Positions 34,415-43,998 of a stretch of 64,000 bases of DNA are shown piece by piece. Position 1 is the first letter of the stretch. Each line of letters starts with the position of its first letter. A program made the position numbers and the translations under genes. Source of the DNA: Roseovarius albus (lineage in GTDB: Bacteria > Pseudomonadota > Alphaproteobacteria > Rhodobacterales > Rhodobacteraceae); assembly GCF_900172335.1 (NCBI RefSeq), contig NZ_FWFX01000013.1:1-64000 (forward strand), read 5' to 3'. The notes below the pieces were generated by a model. The model did not search any database, was not told the origin of the DNA, and worked only from the letters and a program-made list of their open reading frames with translations.

Positions 34415-35818
34415 ATGAACGCACATGATGACATCGCTCAGGTGGAGCTAATCATGGCGCGCGCTCGTGCCGCTCAGAAAAGCTACGAGTTCGAGGCGGC
34501 TCAGGATCGATATGATCGCGCTGCTGAAGCCGCTGCATGGGCCATCATGGAACCAACCCGCAACCAAGAACTGGCTGAACTTGCGGTAAAGACAACAGGT
34601 CTTGGGAACGTTCCAGACAAGATTACGAAAAACCACCGAAAAACACTCGGCCTGATGCGTGATATCAAGGGGGTTCAAACCTGTGGGATCTTGTCCGATG
34701 ATCCTGACACCGGAATTACAGAAATCGCCCGTCCTTTGGGTGTTGTGGGGGCTGTGGTGCCATCCACAAACCCTGCGGCAACGCCGGCTAACAATATCAT
34801 CAATGCTTTGAAATGCGGTAATGCCATTGTCGTGGCCCCTTCGCCTAAGGGGGTTGCGTGCTGTGAAGCGCTATTGGAATTTATCCATTCGGAATTTGCT
34901 AAGATCGGACTGGATCAGGATTTGGTTCAGATGTTGCCGGCCCCTGGTTCTAAGGCGAAGACGCAGGCGATGATGGAGTTGGCTGATCGGGTGATATGTA
35001 CCGGCAGCCAAAATAATGTGCATCGCGCGCAGACCTGTGGCACCCCGGCTGTTGCTGTTGGTGCAGGAAATGTCACTAGCATTGTAGATGAAACCGCTGA
35101 TCTGGTAGCAGCAGCGCAAAAGATTACGGCGTCTAAAACCTTTGATAATGCCACGTCTTGCTCATCTGAAAATTCAATTGTTGTTGTCGATGCCATTTAC
35201 AGCGACTTCGTAACAGCATTGGCTGCAGAAGGTGGTGCGCTTGTCACGGATGAGGCTGCGATTGTTGAAAAGCTCTGGCCAGATGGACACCTTAACCGAG
35301 AGGTCATCGCCCAAGACGCTGATAAGATGATCGCAGCGCTTGGCATGGCGAAAAAGGTGCCACCCAACACCAAGTTCCTTGCCGTTGAAACTTCGGGCAT
35401 TGGGGCAGATCATCCGCTGTCTGGTGAGAAATTAAGCCGAGTTGCCGCGGTGTACCGCGCTAGAGATTATGAAGAGGCCCGAAGCATCGCTGTGCGCATT
35501 TTGGAGTATCAAGGCGCGGGCCATTCGATTGGGATACACACCGCCGTAGACCAGCGCGCAATTGAACTGGCTCAACACATGCCAACCTGTCGGGTCATCG
35601 TAAATCAGGCCCATACCTTTGCCACGGGTGGGTCATTTACGAACGGTATGCCGTTCTCCCTCTCGATGGGATGTGGGAGCTGGGGCGGCAATTCGATAGA
35701 CGATAACCTGCATTGGAAACACTTTATCCAGACGACAAAGGTCATTCGAGAGATTGCTCCGAGGCAGCCTTCGCTTGAAGACATCTTCAGCACATATTGG
35801 GCGGCGTCGGGGCAATGA
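34415..35818 (+). CDS. sauS: Acylating aldehyde dehydrogenase, probably sulfoacetaldehyde dehydrogenase
   Basis: The 467-residue enzyme is of the CoA-acylating ALDH class (EutE/AdhE N-domain/SauS). The active cysteine is in KTFDNATSCSSENSIVV (near 248), and the C-terminal GCGSWGGNSIDDNLHWKHFIQTTKVI is typical. Length and pairing with a CoA ligase match SauS, which reduces sulfoacetyl-CoA to sulfoacetaldehyde. No xsc or pta gene follows in the window, so the next step must be elsewhere. Other short acyl-CoA substrates cannot be excluded. Confidence 0.65.
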   Translation: MNAHDDIAQVELIMARARAAQKSYEFEAAQDRYDRAAEAAAWAIMEPTRNQELAELAVKTTGLGNVPDKITKNHRKTLGLMRDIKGVQTCGILSDDPDTGITEIARPLGVVGAVVPSTNPAATPANNIINALKCGNAIVVAPSPKGVACCEALLEFIHSEFAKIGLDQDLVQMLPAPGSKAKTQAMMELADRVICTGSQNNVHRAQTCGTPAVAVGAGNVTSIVDETADLVAAAQKITASKTFDNATSCSSENSIVVVDAIYSDFVTALAAEGGALVTDEAAIVEKLWPDGHLNREVIAQDADKMIAALGMAKKVPPNTKFLAVETSGIGADHPLSGEKLSRVAAVYRARDYEEARSIAVRILEYQGAGHSIGIHTAVDQRAIELAQHMPTCRVIVNQAHTFATGGSFTNGMPFSLSMGCGSWGGNSIDDNLHWKHFIQTTKVIREIAPRQPSLEDIFSTYWAASGQ

Positions 35819-37323
35819 TGTTTGATCCTGAGACACCACCCCAAGGAACCGTTCGCGATTGGCTCGATCATCGAGCTGGAGCGTCCGAAAGCACAGTTGC
35901 ATATCGTTTTTTTGATGGATCCTCTTCGCTAAAATGGGCCGACCTTCAACGCAAGGCGCGCCATATCGCTGGGCAATTGACCTCGGCAGGATTGGAGAAA
36001 GGTGAATGCATCGCGATCCTTCAACCCAATGGTCGGAATGCGGTGGAATGCCTTTATGGCGTTTTATACGGTGGATTTTGTGCGACAATCATCAACCTTG
36101 TCGCCGGCGACGAGGCGATTGGCTACGCACTTGAACACTGCGGTGCTCGTGTTGCTCTTGTAGGCGATCAACAGATTGACCTTTTTGAACGTGTTCAACC
36201 AGATGGAATGAAACTTTGGGTGGATAAGGCACCACTCCAATCAGGTGTGCTACACGAGATTTCCTCAGAAGACGTTGCACTGCTCATGTACACTTCTGGC
36301 ACCACGGGACGACCTAAGGGTGTCGTTCACAGTCACTCCAGCTTACTTGCAGGAGGCTGGACCCCCACGGTGTCGCACAAACTGACATCCGAAGATTGCG
36401 GGCTATGCGTGCTTCCGATTTACCATATCAACGGTCTTTGCGTCACCATCCTCAGTGCCCTTCTCTCAGGCGGTTCTGTTGCCGTCGCCGAGAAGTTTTC
36501 CTCCCGGAATTTCTGGAAACAATGTGCTGAATCGAAAGCGACATGGTTCTCAGTCGTTCCAACAATCATTTCTCACTTGTTGCACTCGGATGTCACGCCC
36601 GATCAAGCAACGCGTGACAGATTGCGCTTCGGACGATCTGCCAGTTCACCTCTCGCGCCCGACGTTCAAAACAGCTTTGAAAATCGATTTGAAGTTCCCA
36701 TTGTCGAAACCATGGGATTGACCGAGACCGCCGCGCAAATTCTATCAAACCCTTTGCCACCCGGCATTCGCAAGATTGGCTCTCCTGGTAAAGCCTTCGG
36801 GAACGAAGCCTGTATTTTGTCGTCTGACTTCACTCCGCTGGGACCAAATATTCAGGGCGAAATTGCGGTACGCGGACCAAACGTGATGCGCGAATACCTT
36901 CACAACCCACAAGCAACAAAAGAGACCTTTACGCCCGACGGTTGGTTGCGCACCGGGGATCTGGGGCATGTTGATGAGGATGGGTATTTCTTTGTCACTG
37001 GCCGCCTGAAGGAACTTATTATCAAAGGAGGAGAAAATATCGCTCCGCGGGAAATTGATGAAGCCCTGTATTCGCACCCCGATGTAATCGAAGCCGCTGC
37101 TTTTGCGCGACCTTGCAAAATTTACGGCGAAAGGGTTGAAGCTGCTGTCAAACTAAAAGAAGGCTCCAAATTAGGATCAGACAGACTAATCAAAATATGC
37201 CATGATAAAGTAGGAAAATTTAAGTCCCCTGAGATAGTGCATGTCCTAGACGACCTGCCCAAAGGACCCTCTGGGAAAATTCAACGAAAGCTGCTGGTGG
37301 ATTTAACAAGAAACGACTCGTGA
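35815..37323 (+). CDS. sauT: AMP-forming acyl-CoA ligase, probably sulfoacetate-CoA ligase
   Basis: The protein of about 502 residues has the adenylation motifs LLMYTSGTTGRPKGVVHSH (near 160), TMGLTETAAQILS (near 300), GDLGHVDEDGYFFVTGRLKELI (near 383) and the catalytic lysine in GPSGKIQRKLL (near 490). It overlaps the preceding dehydrogenase (ATGA at 35815; the next codon is also ATG). The pair ligase plus acylating dehydrogenase is the SauT-SauS route for sulfoacetate. The substrate is inferred from this pairing only. Confidence 0.65.
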   Translation: MMFDPETPPQGTVRDWLDHRAGASESTVAYRFFDGSSSLKWADLQRKARHIAGQLTSAGLEKGECIAILQPNGRNAVECLYGVLYGGFCATIINLVAGDEAIGYALEHCGARVALVGDQQIDLFERVQPDGMKLWVDKAPLQSGVLHEISSEDVALLMYTSGTTGRPKGVVHSHSSLLAGGWTPTVSHKLTSEDCGLCVLPIYHINGLCVTILSALLSGGSVAVAEKFSSRNFWKQCAESKATWFSVVPTIISHLLHSDVTPDQATRDRLRFGRSASSPLAPDVQNSFENRFEVPIVETMGLTETAAQILSNPLPPGIRKIGSPGKAFGNEACILSSDFTPLGPNIQGEIAVRGPNVMREYLHNPQATKETFTPDGWLRTGDLGHVDEDGYFFVTGRLKELIIKGGENIAPREIDEALYSHPDVIEAAAFARPCKIYGERVEAAVKLKEGSKLGSDRLIKICHDKVGKFKSPEIVHVLDDLPKGPSGKIQRKLLVDLTRNDS

Positions 37324-37441
37324 TCGAACTGATTTACGATACAACGTACTTCCAAATAGTTTATATTTGCACCTGCGGCGAATGGCTGGTTCCCACCCAG
37401 TTCGTTGATTAAAGCCAAGGCAAGAGACATCAAATTGCAAA

Positions 37442-37585
37442 TCATCGCGGGCCGTCGCCATTGCGCAGATAGATCACCGGTAGCATAATTTTTCCGTAGG
37501 CCGGTCTATGGGTTGAGTGTGAAATTTCCAGATGGCCGAATTGCTTGCCATTGCGGTTAAGATCAATGCCGTTGAGAATTGCCAT
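37442..37585 (-). pseudogene. N-terminal fragment of an AstE/AspA-type deacylase
   Basis: A very good ribosome site (AAGGAGGTGA) precedes ATG 37585. The 47-residue frame begins MAILNGIDLNRNGKQFGHLE and ends in MLPVIYLRNGDGPR then TGA. Pattern and spacing (GHLEI...MLPVIYLRNGDGP) match the start of succinylglutamate desuccinylase/aspartoacylase-family deacylases such as DoeB, which continue with a zinc-binding GNHGDE loop. That loop and the rest are missing. It follows the frameshifted racemase by 50 bases on the same strand, so it was the last gene of that operon. No other gene is supported between 37324 and 37635. Confidence 0.6.
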
Positions 37586-37635
37586 AGTCAGAACTCACCT
37601 CCTTGTTGCAATCCTCTTCGGCCAATAAATTCCGG

Positions 37636-38633
37636 CTAAACTACAAACCCACCTGCCAGTGGATCACCGTCGGTTGCGACCAGATTGTTGTAGCCGGTCA
37701 GGTATCCGCGTGCCCAAATGTCTGATGTGACAGTTGTGCGCTCGGTGCCTTCGTCTATCGCGACAATTTTGGATTGAAAATGCTCGCCAGGTGCGCTTTC
37801 TGCATAGATTGGCTCGTCCGGTCCGATAATGCCCTTGTTGTAGAAATTGGCCAATGTTGCACAAGTGCCCGTCCGCAAGGACTTCGGTCCAATGTGCCAC
37901 CGGAAAAGATGCTGTCCGCCCGCCAGGCCAGTTTGAACCCGGGCTTGTCCATCATGGTGATGAAATGCACGCCATCAATATCGCGGATCGAGGGTTGATC
38001 TGCCAATACCACAGTGCCTGTCGCATCCAGTTTGGCCTTAATCTCCGCATAAAGCCGAAGAAACGTGGCGCGGTCAGGGGGTTCGAGCCCGAATTGAGCG
38101 GTGTCGATGATGGCAAAGAATACCCCGCCAAAGGCAATGTCCAGCTTGACCGGGCCACTGCTGGTTTCGACCGGCACGTCCCGTTCGTGTACAAAACTGG
38201 GCACCCCGCGATAGACGGCTTTCACAACCTCGCCATTTTCAACATAGGTTTTCATCTCGATCTGCCCGACCGGGATGTCAAAAAGAATGGAGTTTTCGCC
38301 CTCGACCGGTGTGACCCAACCCTGTTCCACGGCCGCAGTTGCCAACACGATAGAGCCATGCCCGCAAGCTGCGTTAAAGATCGTGGTATCAAAAAACAGG
38401 ACGCCAAACAGGCTGCCTTCGTTCACAGGTTCTGTCAGGATGCAGCCCATAATTGCACTGTGACCGCGCGGCTCATGGGCCATGAAGCAGCGCAAATCAT
38501 CGAGGTGCTGGCAGGCGTAGTCATACTTGTCCATCATCGTTGTACCCGGCACCCGGACCACCGTGGGATAGATCCGCATCGGCTCTCCTGTTGCGTGGTA
38601 GTCGATAACCTGAAGTGTCTTCGTGATTTTCAT
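37636..38633 (-). pseudogene. Proline racemase/hydroxyproline epimerase family, frameshifted
   Basis: From ATG 38633 (MKITKTLQVIDYHATGEPMR) the frame holds the first catalytic cysteine in NAACGHGSIVLATAA (near 90) and runs to DRSPCG, where a one-base deletion near 37876-37880 shifts it. The other frame continues TGTCATLANFYNKG and ends GDPLAGGFVV at 37636. Restoring one base gives SPCGTGTCA, the second catalytic cysteine, and a normal length of about 332. Both cysteines point to a racemase or epimerase, not a dehydratase. The lesion may be real or a sequencing error. Confidence 0.8.
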
Positions 38634-38673
38634 CTGCCAGCTCCCTCTTTTTCTTTTCGCTCGATCTACTGTG

Positions 38674-39825
38674 TCAGAGCGCTGCTTTGATTGCGGCCAG
38701 TCCCTGATCAATATCGTCGATGTTGTTGTAGTAGTGTGGAGAGAAGCGAATGAAATCTCGGCGCAGCGAGGCGATCACATTGGCCTCTTTCAATGTCTTG
38801 GCAAAGTCACGGCTGTTTTTGCCGGGAAAACGCGCAGCAACCGTGGCAGAGCGATCGGCGTCGGTTTTGGGTCCTAGTACCTCGGCGCCAAGGTCGTTCA
38901 ATCCGGCAATCAGATGTTTTGACACCCGGCGATTGTGTTCAACGATCTTGTCCATGCCTGTATCCAGCAAATGACGCACGGATTCTGTTGCCCCAAAGGC
39001 CGTCCCATAGGCCATTGTGCCAAATTCATACCGTTTGGCATTGTCCACCAGTTCCAGACGATCAGCCTGGAAATCCCACATATCCTTGTGGCTGCGCCAA
39101 CCTAGAATCCCCGGGTTTAACTTCTGCATTGCAGGTGAAACATACATCATGCCGGTGCCAAACGGGCCACACAGCCATTTATAGGTGGACGTCGCAACGG
39201 CATCGACGCCACAGCTTGCATCAATCGGTACCTGACCGGCGGATTGGGTGGCATCGACCACCAGGATCGCGCCATGAGCGTGCGCCTTATCGGCATAGCG
39301 TTTCAGATCATATTGCTGGCCAGTGCCATACTCACACTGGCTCAGACAAACGACTGACGTGTTGTCGTCAATGCTGGCTTCCAACTCATCCGGATCAATA
39401 GTTTGGCTTGCATCAGCGCGCACCCAATGCACCTCTGCGCCGGTGTGGTCGCACAGTCGCATCCATGGATAGACCGTAGACGGATGGGTGATGTCCGTTG
39501 CTACAATTTTGGTTCCTTTTTCGGGCATCACGGCCCAGGCCAGTGATTGCATCAGGACCGTTTCGCTAGAGGCAACCGCGATGTCGTCGGTTGTCGCATT
39601 AAACAACCGCGCCGTGGCCTCATTGAGGTTGTCCAGGCATTCCACTTCGGCCTGCTCGTCAAAGGCAATCGTGCCTTCCTCGGCCAGTGCGTTCTGCCAA
39701 GCAGAAATTGCTGCGGCTCCACCCTTGTGACTGAGTCCGACCGAGGCCGCATCGAGATATACATGCCGCTCTGCTGGTGGGAAAACTTCTGGGCTTCCAA
39801 GGCGGAATGAATTGCTGACGGACAT
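38674..39825 (-). CDS. PLP-dependent class V aminotransferase-like protein
   Basis: The 383-residue protein (from ATG 39825; the frame is open to 39855) has the fold of cysteine desulfurases and kynureninases: VASSETVLMQSLAWAV (cofactor phosphate region, near 82), ILVVDATQSAGQVPID (near 185) and the PLP lysine in TSTYKWLCGPFGTGMMYV (near 212). A catalytic Cys loop typical of SufS is not evident, so it is more likely a lyase or aminotransferase. It lies between the racemase-family pseudogene and a SelA-like gene and appears intact. Confidence 0.75.
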   Translation of the reverse strand: MSVSNSFRLGSPEVFPPAERHVYLDAASVGLSHKGGAAAISAWQNALAEEGTIAFDEQAEVECLDNLNEATARLFNATTDDIAVASSETVLMQSLAWAVMPEKGTKIVATDITHPSTVYPWMRLCDHTGAEVHWVRADASQTIDPDELEASIDDNTSVVCLSQCEYGTGQQYDLKRYADKAHAHGAILVVDATQSAGQVPIDASCGVDAVATSTYKWLCGPFGTGMMYVSPAMQKLNPGILGWRSHKDMWDFQADRLELVDNAKRYEFGTMAYGTAFGATESVRHLLDTGMDKIVEHNRRVSKHLIAGLNDLGAEVLGPKTDADRSATVAARFPGKNSRDFAKTLKEANVIASLRRDFIRFSPHYYNNIDDIDQGLAAIKAAL

Positions 39826-39987
39826 AGTTAGACCCCTTTGGCTGAATTCCTGCACGGTGATTGGCAGATTAGTGAGAGATTTTCAGATTTCTCCGGAGTC
39901 TTCGATACGAGAATGAGAAACCTGACATGACCGTTGGGAAACTTATCCGGCATCCTTAACTATTGCGGCGATCGAAGCAGATTACGA

Positions 39988-40013
39988 TGACACGCCACTG
40001 ATGCGGCGTGTCA
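39988..40013 (+). terminator. Hairpin between the two PLP-enzyme genes
   Basis: TGACACGCC (39988-39996) and GGCGTGTCA (40005-40013) form a perfect 9-bp stem with an 8-base loop, followed by CGTCTTTT on the plus strand. It lies downstream of the leftward SelA-like gene and upstream of the next leftward gene. On that strand no T-tract follows, so it may rather be an attenuator or mRNA-end structure. Confidence 0.45.
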
Positions 40014-40046
40014 CGTCTTTTGTCCGTTGCCCGATTGAAACCGGGA

Positions 40047-41183
40047 TCAAAGGGCGTTTCTGATAGCTTCACCGATCTTAATGACTTCGGAATCTGTCAG
40101 GACTTCCACAACAACGCCGATCTTGTCATCTTCTTGGATAACGGCAATGCAAGGCTGTTGATCGAACAAGGCGTCAGCCATCGCCTGCGCCGATTTGCCT
40201 GTTTTCGCCGCGTCAACGGTGATCAACAGGGCGTTTACCGGCTCATCAATAAATCGCTCGTCCATGGTGAAGCACTTTGGCTCGCTGGAAAGCCCGGTAA
40301 TGCCTGCGATGTCCTGTTTGAGCACCTGAACTTGCCGGTCGTAGTGGCGATGGCGCGCATCATGATCGAGGTTCAGCCATTCTTCCAGTGCAACACAGAC
40401 GGCGACGATGGTGTGACGATCCATTTTCAGTGGCCGGCCATATTTCAGGGTTGTGCCGGATTCGTATGCGGTGAAATGCACGTTCGATACCGCTTTCACC
40501 AGATCGGCGCGGCCCATGATAAAGCCACCGGCATTCGGGCCACCGTAGTATTTCGAACTGATGGCCACAAGATCAGCCCCGCGTTCGATATAAGTAGCCA
40601 TCAAATTGGTCGGAAAGACCATATAGGCCGCATCCACGAACACGGGCACGCCGTGGGGTCGTGCGATTTTAACGACGTCTTCCAGCCGCAGTGATCCTTC
40701 GACTTCGTCAAGATGTATCGGATGCAGGATCATCGCCGCATCATTCGCTGCCAGCGCCTCTTCAAGTTGGGCAGTCGAATTGCCCTGCGCGCCCCCATAT
40801 TCGGTTAACTTTGCACCAGACATCGTGGCCTGACGGTCATACTTGTAGCGATGGACGGACTGGATCAGAACACGGCTCTTCATACATGTCAGATCCGGAA
40901 GTTGCTCTGATTTATTGCCATCCTGACCTGCCAGACAGGCCGCGGTTCCCAGCATAATTGCAGCGGCAGCACCCGGGGTCACACGAGCCGCTTCAGCGCC
41001 AAATTGGCTGGCAATCCACGCACCACTGCCGTCCAACAAGGGTTTGAGCTGCACGAAATCTTTGTTCACATCCAGCATGGCGTGGACAACTGTCTCTGAC
41101 AGGCGGGAGCCACCCAAATCTGTATAAATACCGCATCCGTTTATTGTTCTGCGAATGTCTAACTGATCTAAAAACGTGTTCAC
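40047..41183 (-). CDS. SelA-like PLP-dependent enzyme
   Basis: The 378-residue protein resembles the SelA/DgaE group (L-seryl-tRNA(Sec) selenium transferase-related), with PVFVDAAYMVFPTNL (near 178) and the PLP lysine in VAISSKYYGGPNAGGFIMG (near 208). It starts with GTG at 41183 after GAAGGAGC. It lacks the N-terminal tRNA-binding part of true SelA, so it is probably an ammonia lyase or racemase acting on an amino acid or amino sugar acid. It heads a leftward operon in which later genes are broken. Confidence 0.7.
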   Translation of the reverse strand: MNTFLDQLDIRRTINGCGIYTDLGGSRLSETVVHAMLDVNKDFVQLKPLLDGSGAWIASQFGAEAARVTPGAAAAIMLGTAACLAGQDGNKSEQLPDLTCMKSRVLIQSVHRYKYDRQATMSGAKLTEYGGAQGNSTAQLEEALAANDAAMILHPIHLDEVEGSLRLEDVVKIARPHGVPVFVDAAYMVFPTNLMATYIERGADLVAISSKYYGGPNAGGFIMGRADLVKAVSNVHFTAYESGTTLKYGRPLKMDRHTIVAVCVALEEWLNLDHDARHRHYDRQVQVLKQDIAGITGLSSEPKCFTMDERFIDEPVNALLITVDAAKTGKSAQAMADALFDQQPCIAVIQEDDKIGVVVEVLTDSEVIKIGEAIRNAL

Positions 41184-41207
41184 GTTCGTGCTCCTTCAAT
41201 AGCAGTC

Positions 41208-41906
41208 TTGCCCACTTGGGACTGGGTGAGTAGTGTTTATTTCCACTACCTTACCGGGGGATCATCGGAACTTATCGGTATCTATTCGCAACCATACTTT
41301 CTCAATTTGGAAAGTGGTGTGTTTGTAAAGAGCCAGCGATCTGAATTCCAACACGAACAATGGTTGGGTTTGGATGACGTTACGATTGGAGCGGAAATTG
41401 ATCAGCGTGTTGCCGACGGTGGCTTGCAAATCGGCATTTCGACAGACAGGGGTAAAATTAAGGCCGTCCGATTTCTGCCGTTGTACCAAGAGTATGGGTG
41501 CCTTTATTGTGGAGCGTCACATCCGTTGTTCGGCCTTGAAGACGTCGACATTACGCTGGAGTTAGTGAACCAGCAACGATTTGCGCAACACGCCTATTCC
41601 GAAGCTGAAATTCGTGATGAACAACTAGTTGGCTTTAGTCCAGTCGCAAGCGGTCAGTTCACCGAAGGGATTGCGCTACTCATTCTGTCAGGCAACTTTA
41701 TAGGTTTTTTACCGGAACACTATGCGCGTAATTGGGTGGAGTCTGGTCAAATGCGCCAACTGCTGCCAGCACACGTTCGGAAGACAACAAAAATCAGACT
41801 TCTCTATGGTGCAGGAGCATCGGAAACTCCGCTTGTGTCTGCCTTTGTGGGAACAGCCAAGAAGGTGAATGACGCACTAGGTCAAAGCAGCTCTGTTTCT
41901 GATTAA
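41208..41906 (+). pseudogene. LysR-type regulator, effector domain only
   Basis: The frame from about 41270 matches a LysR substrate-binding domain: DQRVADGGLQIGISTDRGK, LPLYQEYGCLYCGASHPLFG, and FTEGIALLILSGNFIGFLPEHYA. The N-terminal winged helix is absent. Upstream sequence reaches the start of the SelA-like gene within 25 bases, so the DNA-binding half has been deleted. Its position, divergent from the PLP-enzyme operon, suggests it once regulated it. Confidence 0.65.
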
Positions 41907-42429
41907 GTGATTTGAGGCGAAGCAATGCATAGCAGTCCTTTTTAGTGTGCAGCGATTGTAAGGCTTGTTTCAACGCATTCGAATGACTGGTCTGATGAAT
42001 TCCACTGTGTAGCTGCAACCGCGTTGCTGAAAGCGTGGCCGTTTTCTGCGTCAACATTAGCCGTGCCAGCATAAGTCCACTTTGTGCGCATTCTTTGAGT
42101 TCCGTATACTTCGAGTATTGCGCGTGCAGCGAACGTCGGCGATGCAGGCCGCAACTGCAGCATTGAGGTGCTGAGTTGAGTGTCTGGTATGGGCCATCCG
42201 CGTAGCCTAGCCCAACCGGGATCACGGCTATGCTGCGCTACTTCCAAGGTCAGGAACGAACGCAAATTGCGTATTGCTGCAATAAGCGCAAATGTCCGTT
42301 TTAAAACTTGTGGCCTAATTCGGCGCCTGACCTGCGCTCCAAGTTTCCTCCTTCGCGCGGAGAGTTCTTGGGGGTGATTTGATGGCGCCACACGGCCAAT
42401 TTGTCCATCGTTTGTTTCTCAGAAAATTC
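41907..42429. other. Unassigned stretch next to IS3 remnant
   Basis: A leftward open frame of 149 codons (42391-41942) occupies this stretch, but no domain, ribosome site or codon bias supports it, and both neighbours are decayed. I treat the region as debris associated with the IS3 remnant. It could contain a degraded gene. Confidence 0.3.
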
Positions 42430-42990
42430 TCAGGACGTTAGGTTTCCGAGCGCCGAATGTGGTCTTTGGGTGTTAAAGTCCTCCAGCCATGCTTGCAGCT
42501 TGGCACGGGCTTCCTTCAAGGAACCGAAGAGCGTTTGGTTAAGGCATTCGCCACGATGCTTACCGTTGAAGTTTGCTACCGACGCGTGTTGTTGTGGCTT
42601 ACTTGGCGCGATGTTGTGCCAACCGATGCCGGTTTCCGGCACCCATCTGAGCATTGCCATACCAGTGAACTCAGTGTCGTTATGGGGCACCATGGTGCTC
42701 GGCATGCCCTATTCGGCAATCAGATGCTCCAGTTCATGAATAACCCGCAGGCCCGATAATGAGGTGTCTGCCCTCAACGCGATGTTCTCACAGGTATGGT
42801 CATCGGTTACAGCCAAAAAAACGGAACCGCCGGCCATTCGTCAGAGCGTTGGATACAGATTCGAGCGATCACCGCTGGTTCAAGCCATCCGGTACGACCA
42901 ACGGCCTACGTGCACCCAGAGCCCGCATCCTGCCACCCCGCCGGTGCACTTGCCGCGTCTCTTCGCGATATGTGAGGTCGAAATTTAGGC
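42430..42990 (-). pseudogene. IS3-family orfB (integrase) remnant
   Basis: On the reverse strand the integrase core is readable in pieces: REETRQVHRRGGRMRALG, then LESVSNALTNGRRFRF, a frame change at a seven-base homopolymer, DDHTCENIALRADTSLSGLR, an in-frame TAG near 42717, then the D-x-E region [13 protein letters not shown] and [19 protein letters not shown] and the end [14 protein letters not shown]. These are the DDE-core motifs of IS3-type OrfB. Two stops or shifts and a missing N-terminus show it is dead. Confidence 0.85.
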
Positions 42991-43411
42991 CTTTTTTATC
43001 CGAAAAGCTGCAAGCTAGATGTCGTTACAATCTCCAAACCCTTTAAACATGAGGTCTAGAACGCGTTCTAGTGTCACCATATGTGTCGTTACGCAGCGCT
43101 CTAGAAACTTCCAAAGTTTTTTCATCGCCAGCGCATTCGTTCTGCGCGGTCGACGTACATATACGTCCACGTTTTTTCACCATTTACTGGAAAGACAACA
43201 GGCCTGAACTTCGTGGATACGCTGTATCAAAACTGAAACACGAAGTTACAAACGCCGAAATCAGGTTGAAACATTCATCCCCCAAAAAGTTTGCATTCGG
43301 GATCGTTGAAGACCCGGCTACTCCAATGCAACCAAACAGGTGCACCACAAAATCAATGGAAGTTCGGCACAGCCGAACATCAGTGCATCACAGACGGAAA
43401 AGGTTACGACT
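42991..43411. other. Long leader region of the OsmC operon
   Basis: No real gene is seen here; open frames in this part have no domain or ribosome-site support. The notable content is the perfect palindrome at 43056-43071, about 340 bases before osmC. A long leader or a distant promoter is implied. Confidence 0.4.
43056..43071. promoter_or_regulatory. Perfect 16-bp palindrome, probable operator
   Basis: CTAGAACGCGTTCTAG is identical to its reverse complement. Such sequences (TAGAACGCGTTCTA core) are typical operators for TetR- or MarR-type repressors. A partial second copy (GCGCTCTAGAA) follows about 30 bases downstream. No regulator gene of those types is adjacent. Confidence 0.5.
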
Positions 43412-43978
43412 ATGAATGTTCAGACAGAAATAAATACCGCAGACAATGGCGTTAACGTAGAGGCCTTGATGGGCGCGCGTGCAGCGCTGACTGATGCTCC
43501 AGCCGCCGCACAATTTACCTGGCGCGCCGACTGCGAATGGATGGGTGGCGTTCACAGCCGCTCTACCGTGAATGGCTTTTTCGGCCTCGGCGAAGAGCAA
43601 AACCACACGACAGACTTTACCATTGACGCGGACCATCCGCCACAATTTGCCGCCTCTGACAAGGGTGCAACACCAGTCGAAATCATCCTGTCGGCGCTTG
43701 CTAGCTGCCTGACAGCAGGTGTGGCGTCCGTGGCACAAAACCGTGGTATTCAGATCCATTCGGTGAAGGCCCATGTCGAGGGTGACATGGATCTGGCCGG
43801 TATTCTTGGGATTGATGCAGACGTGCGGAACGGCTTTAACGCAATCCGCATCAGGTTTGAGATCGATGCTGACGCCAGCCCTGAGGACATCAAAGCTGTC
43901 GTCGCCCAATCGCAAAGGCGTTCTGCTGTCTTCGATATCATCACCAACCCGGGCAATGTCCATGTGACGGTAGCTTAA
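43412..43978 (+). CDS. OsmC/Ohr-family protein
   Basis: The 188-residue protein has the OsmC fold with GATPVEIILSALASCLTAGVASVAQNRGI (near 90), including the first, redox-active cysteine. The position of the second cysteine reads SAVFDIITNPG, without Cys, so a classical peroxidatic pair is not present. Such single-Cys members act on other thiol or organic hydroperoxide chemistry or bind small molecules. The ATG at 43412 begins MNVQTEINTADN. It is followed by two flavoproteins on the same strand, which suggests a shared oxidative or detoxification pathway. Confidence 0.78.
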   Translation: MNVQTEINTADNGVNVEALMGARAALTDAPAAAQFTWRADCEWMGGVHSRSTVNGFFGLGEEQNHTTDFTIDADHPPQFAASDKGATPVEIILSALASCLTAGVASVAQNRGIQIHSVKAHVEGDMDLAGILGIDADVRNGFNAIRIRFEIDADASPEDIKAVVAQSQRRSAVFDIITNPGNVHVTVA

Positions 43979-43998
43979 GGGCAAATCATAATTCAGGT

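Noticed and set aside
41942-42391. A leftward frame of 149 codons next to the IS3 remnant.
   Set aside because: No recognisable domain, no ribosome site and decayed surroundings; kept only as an unassigned stretch.
43019-43411. Rightward frames of 62 and 114 codons before osmC.
   Set aside because: They overlap in different frames, have no domain and cover the palindrome and leader region.
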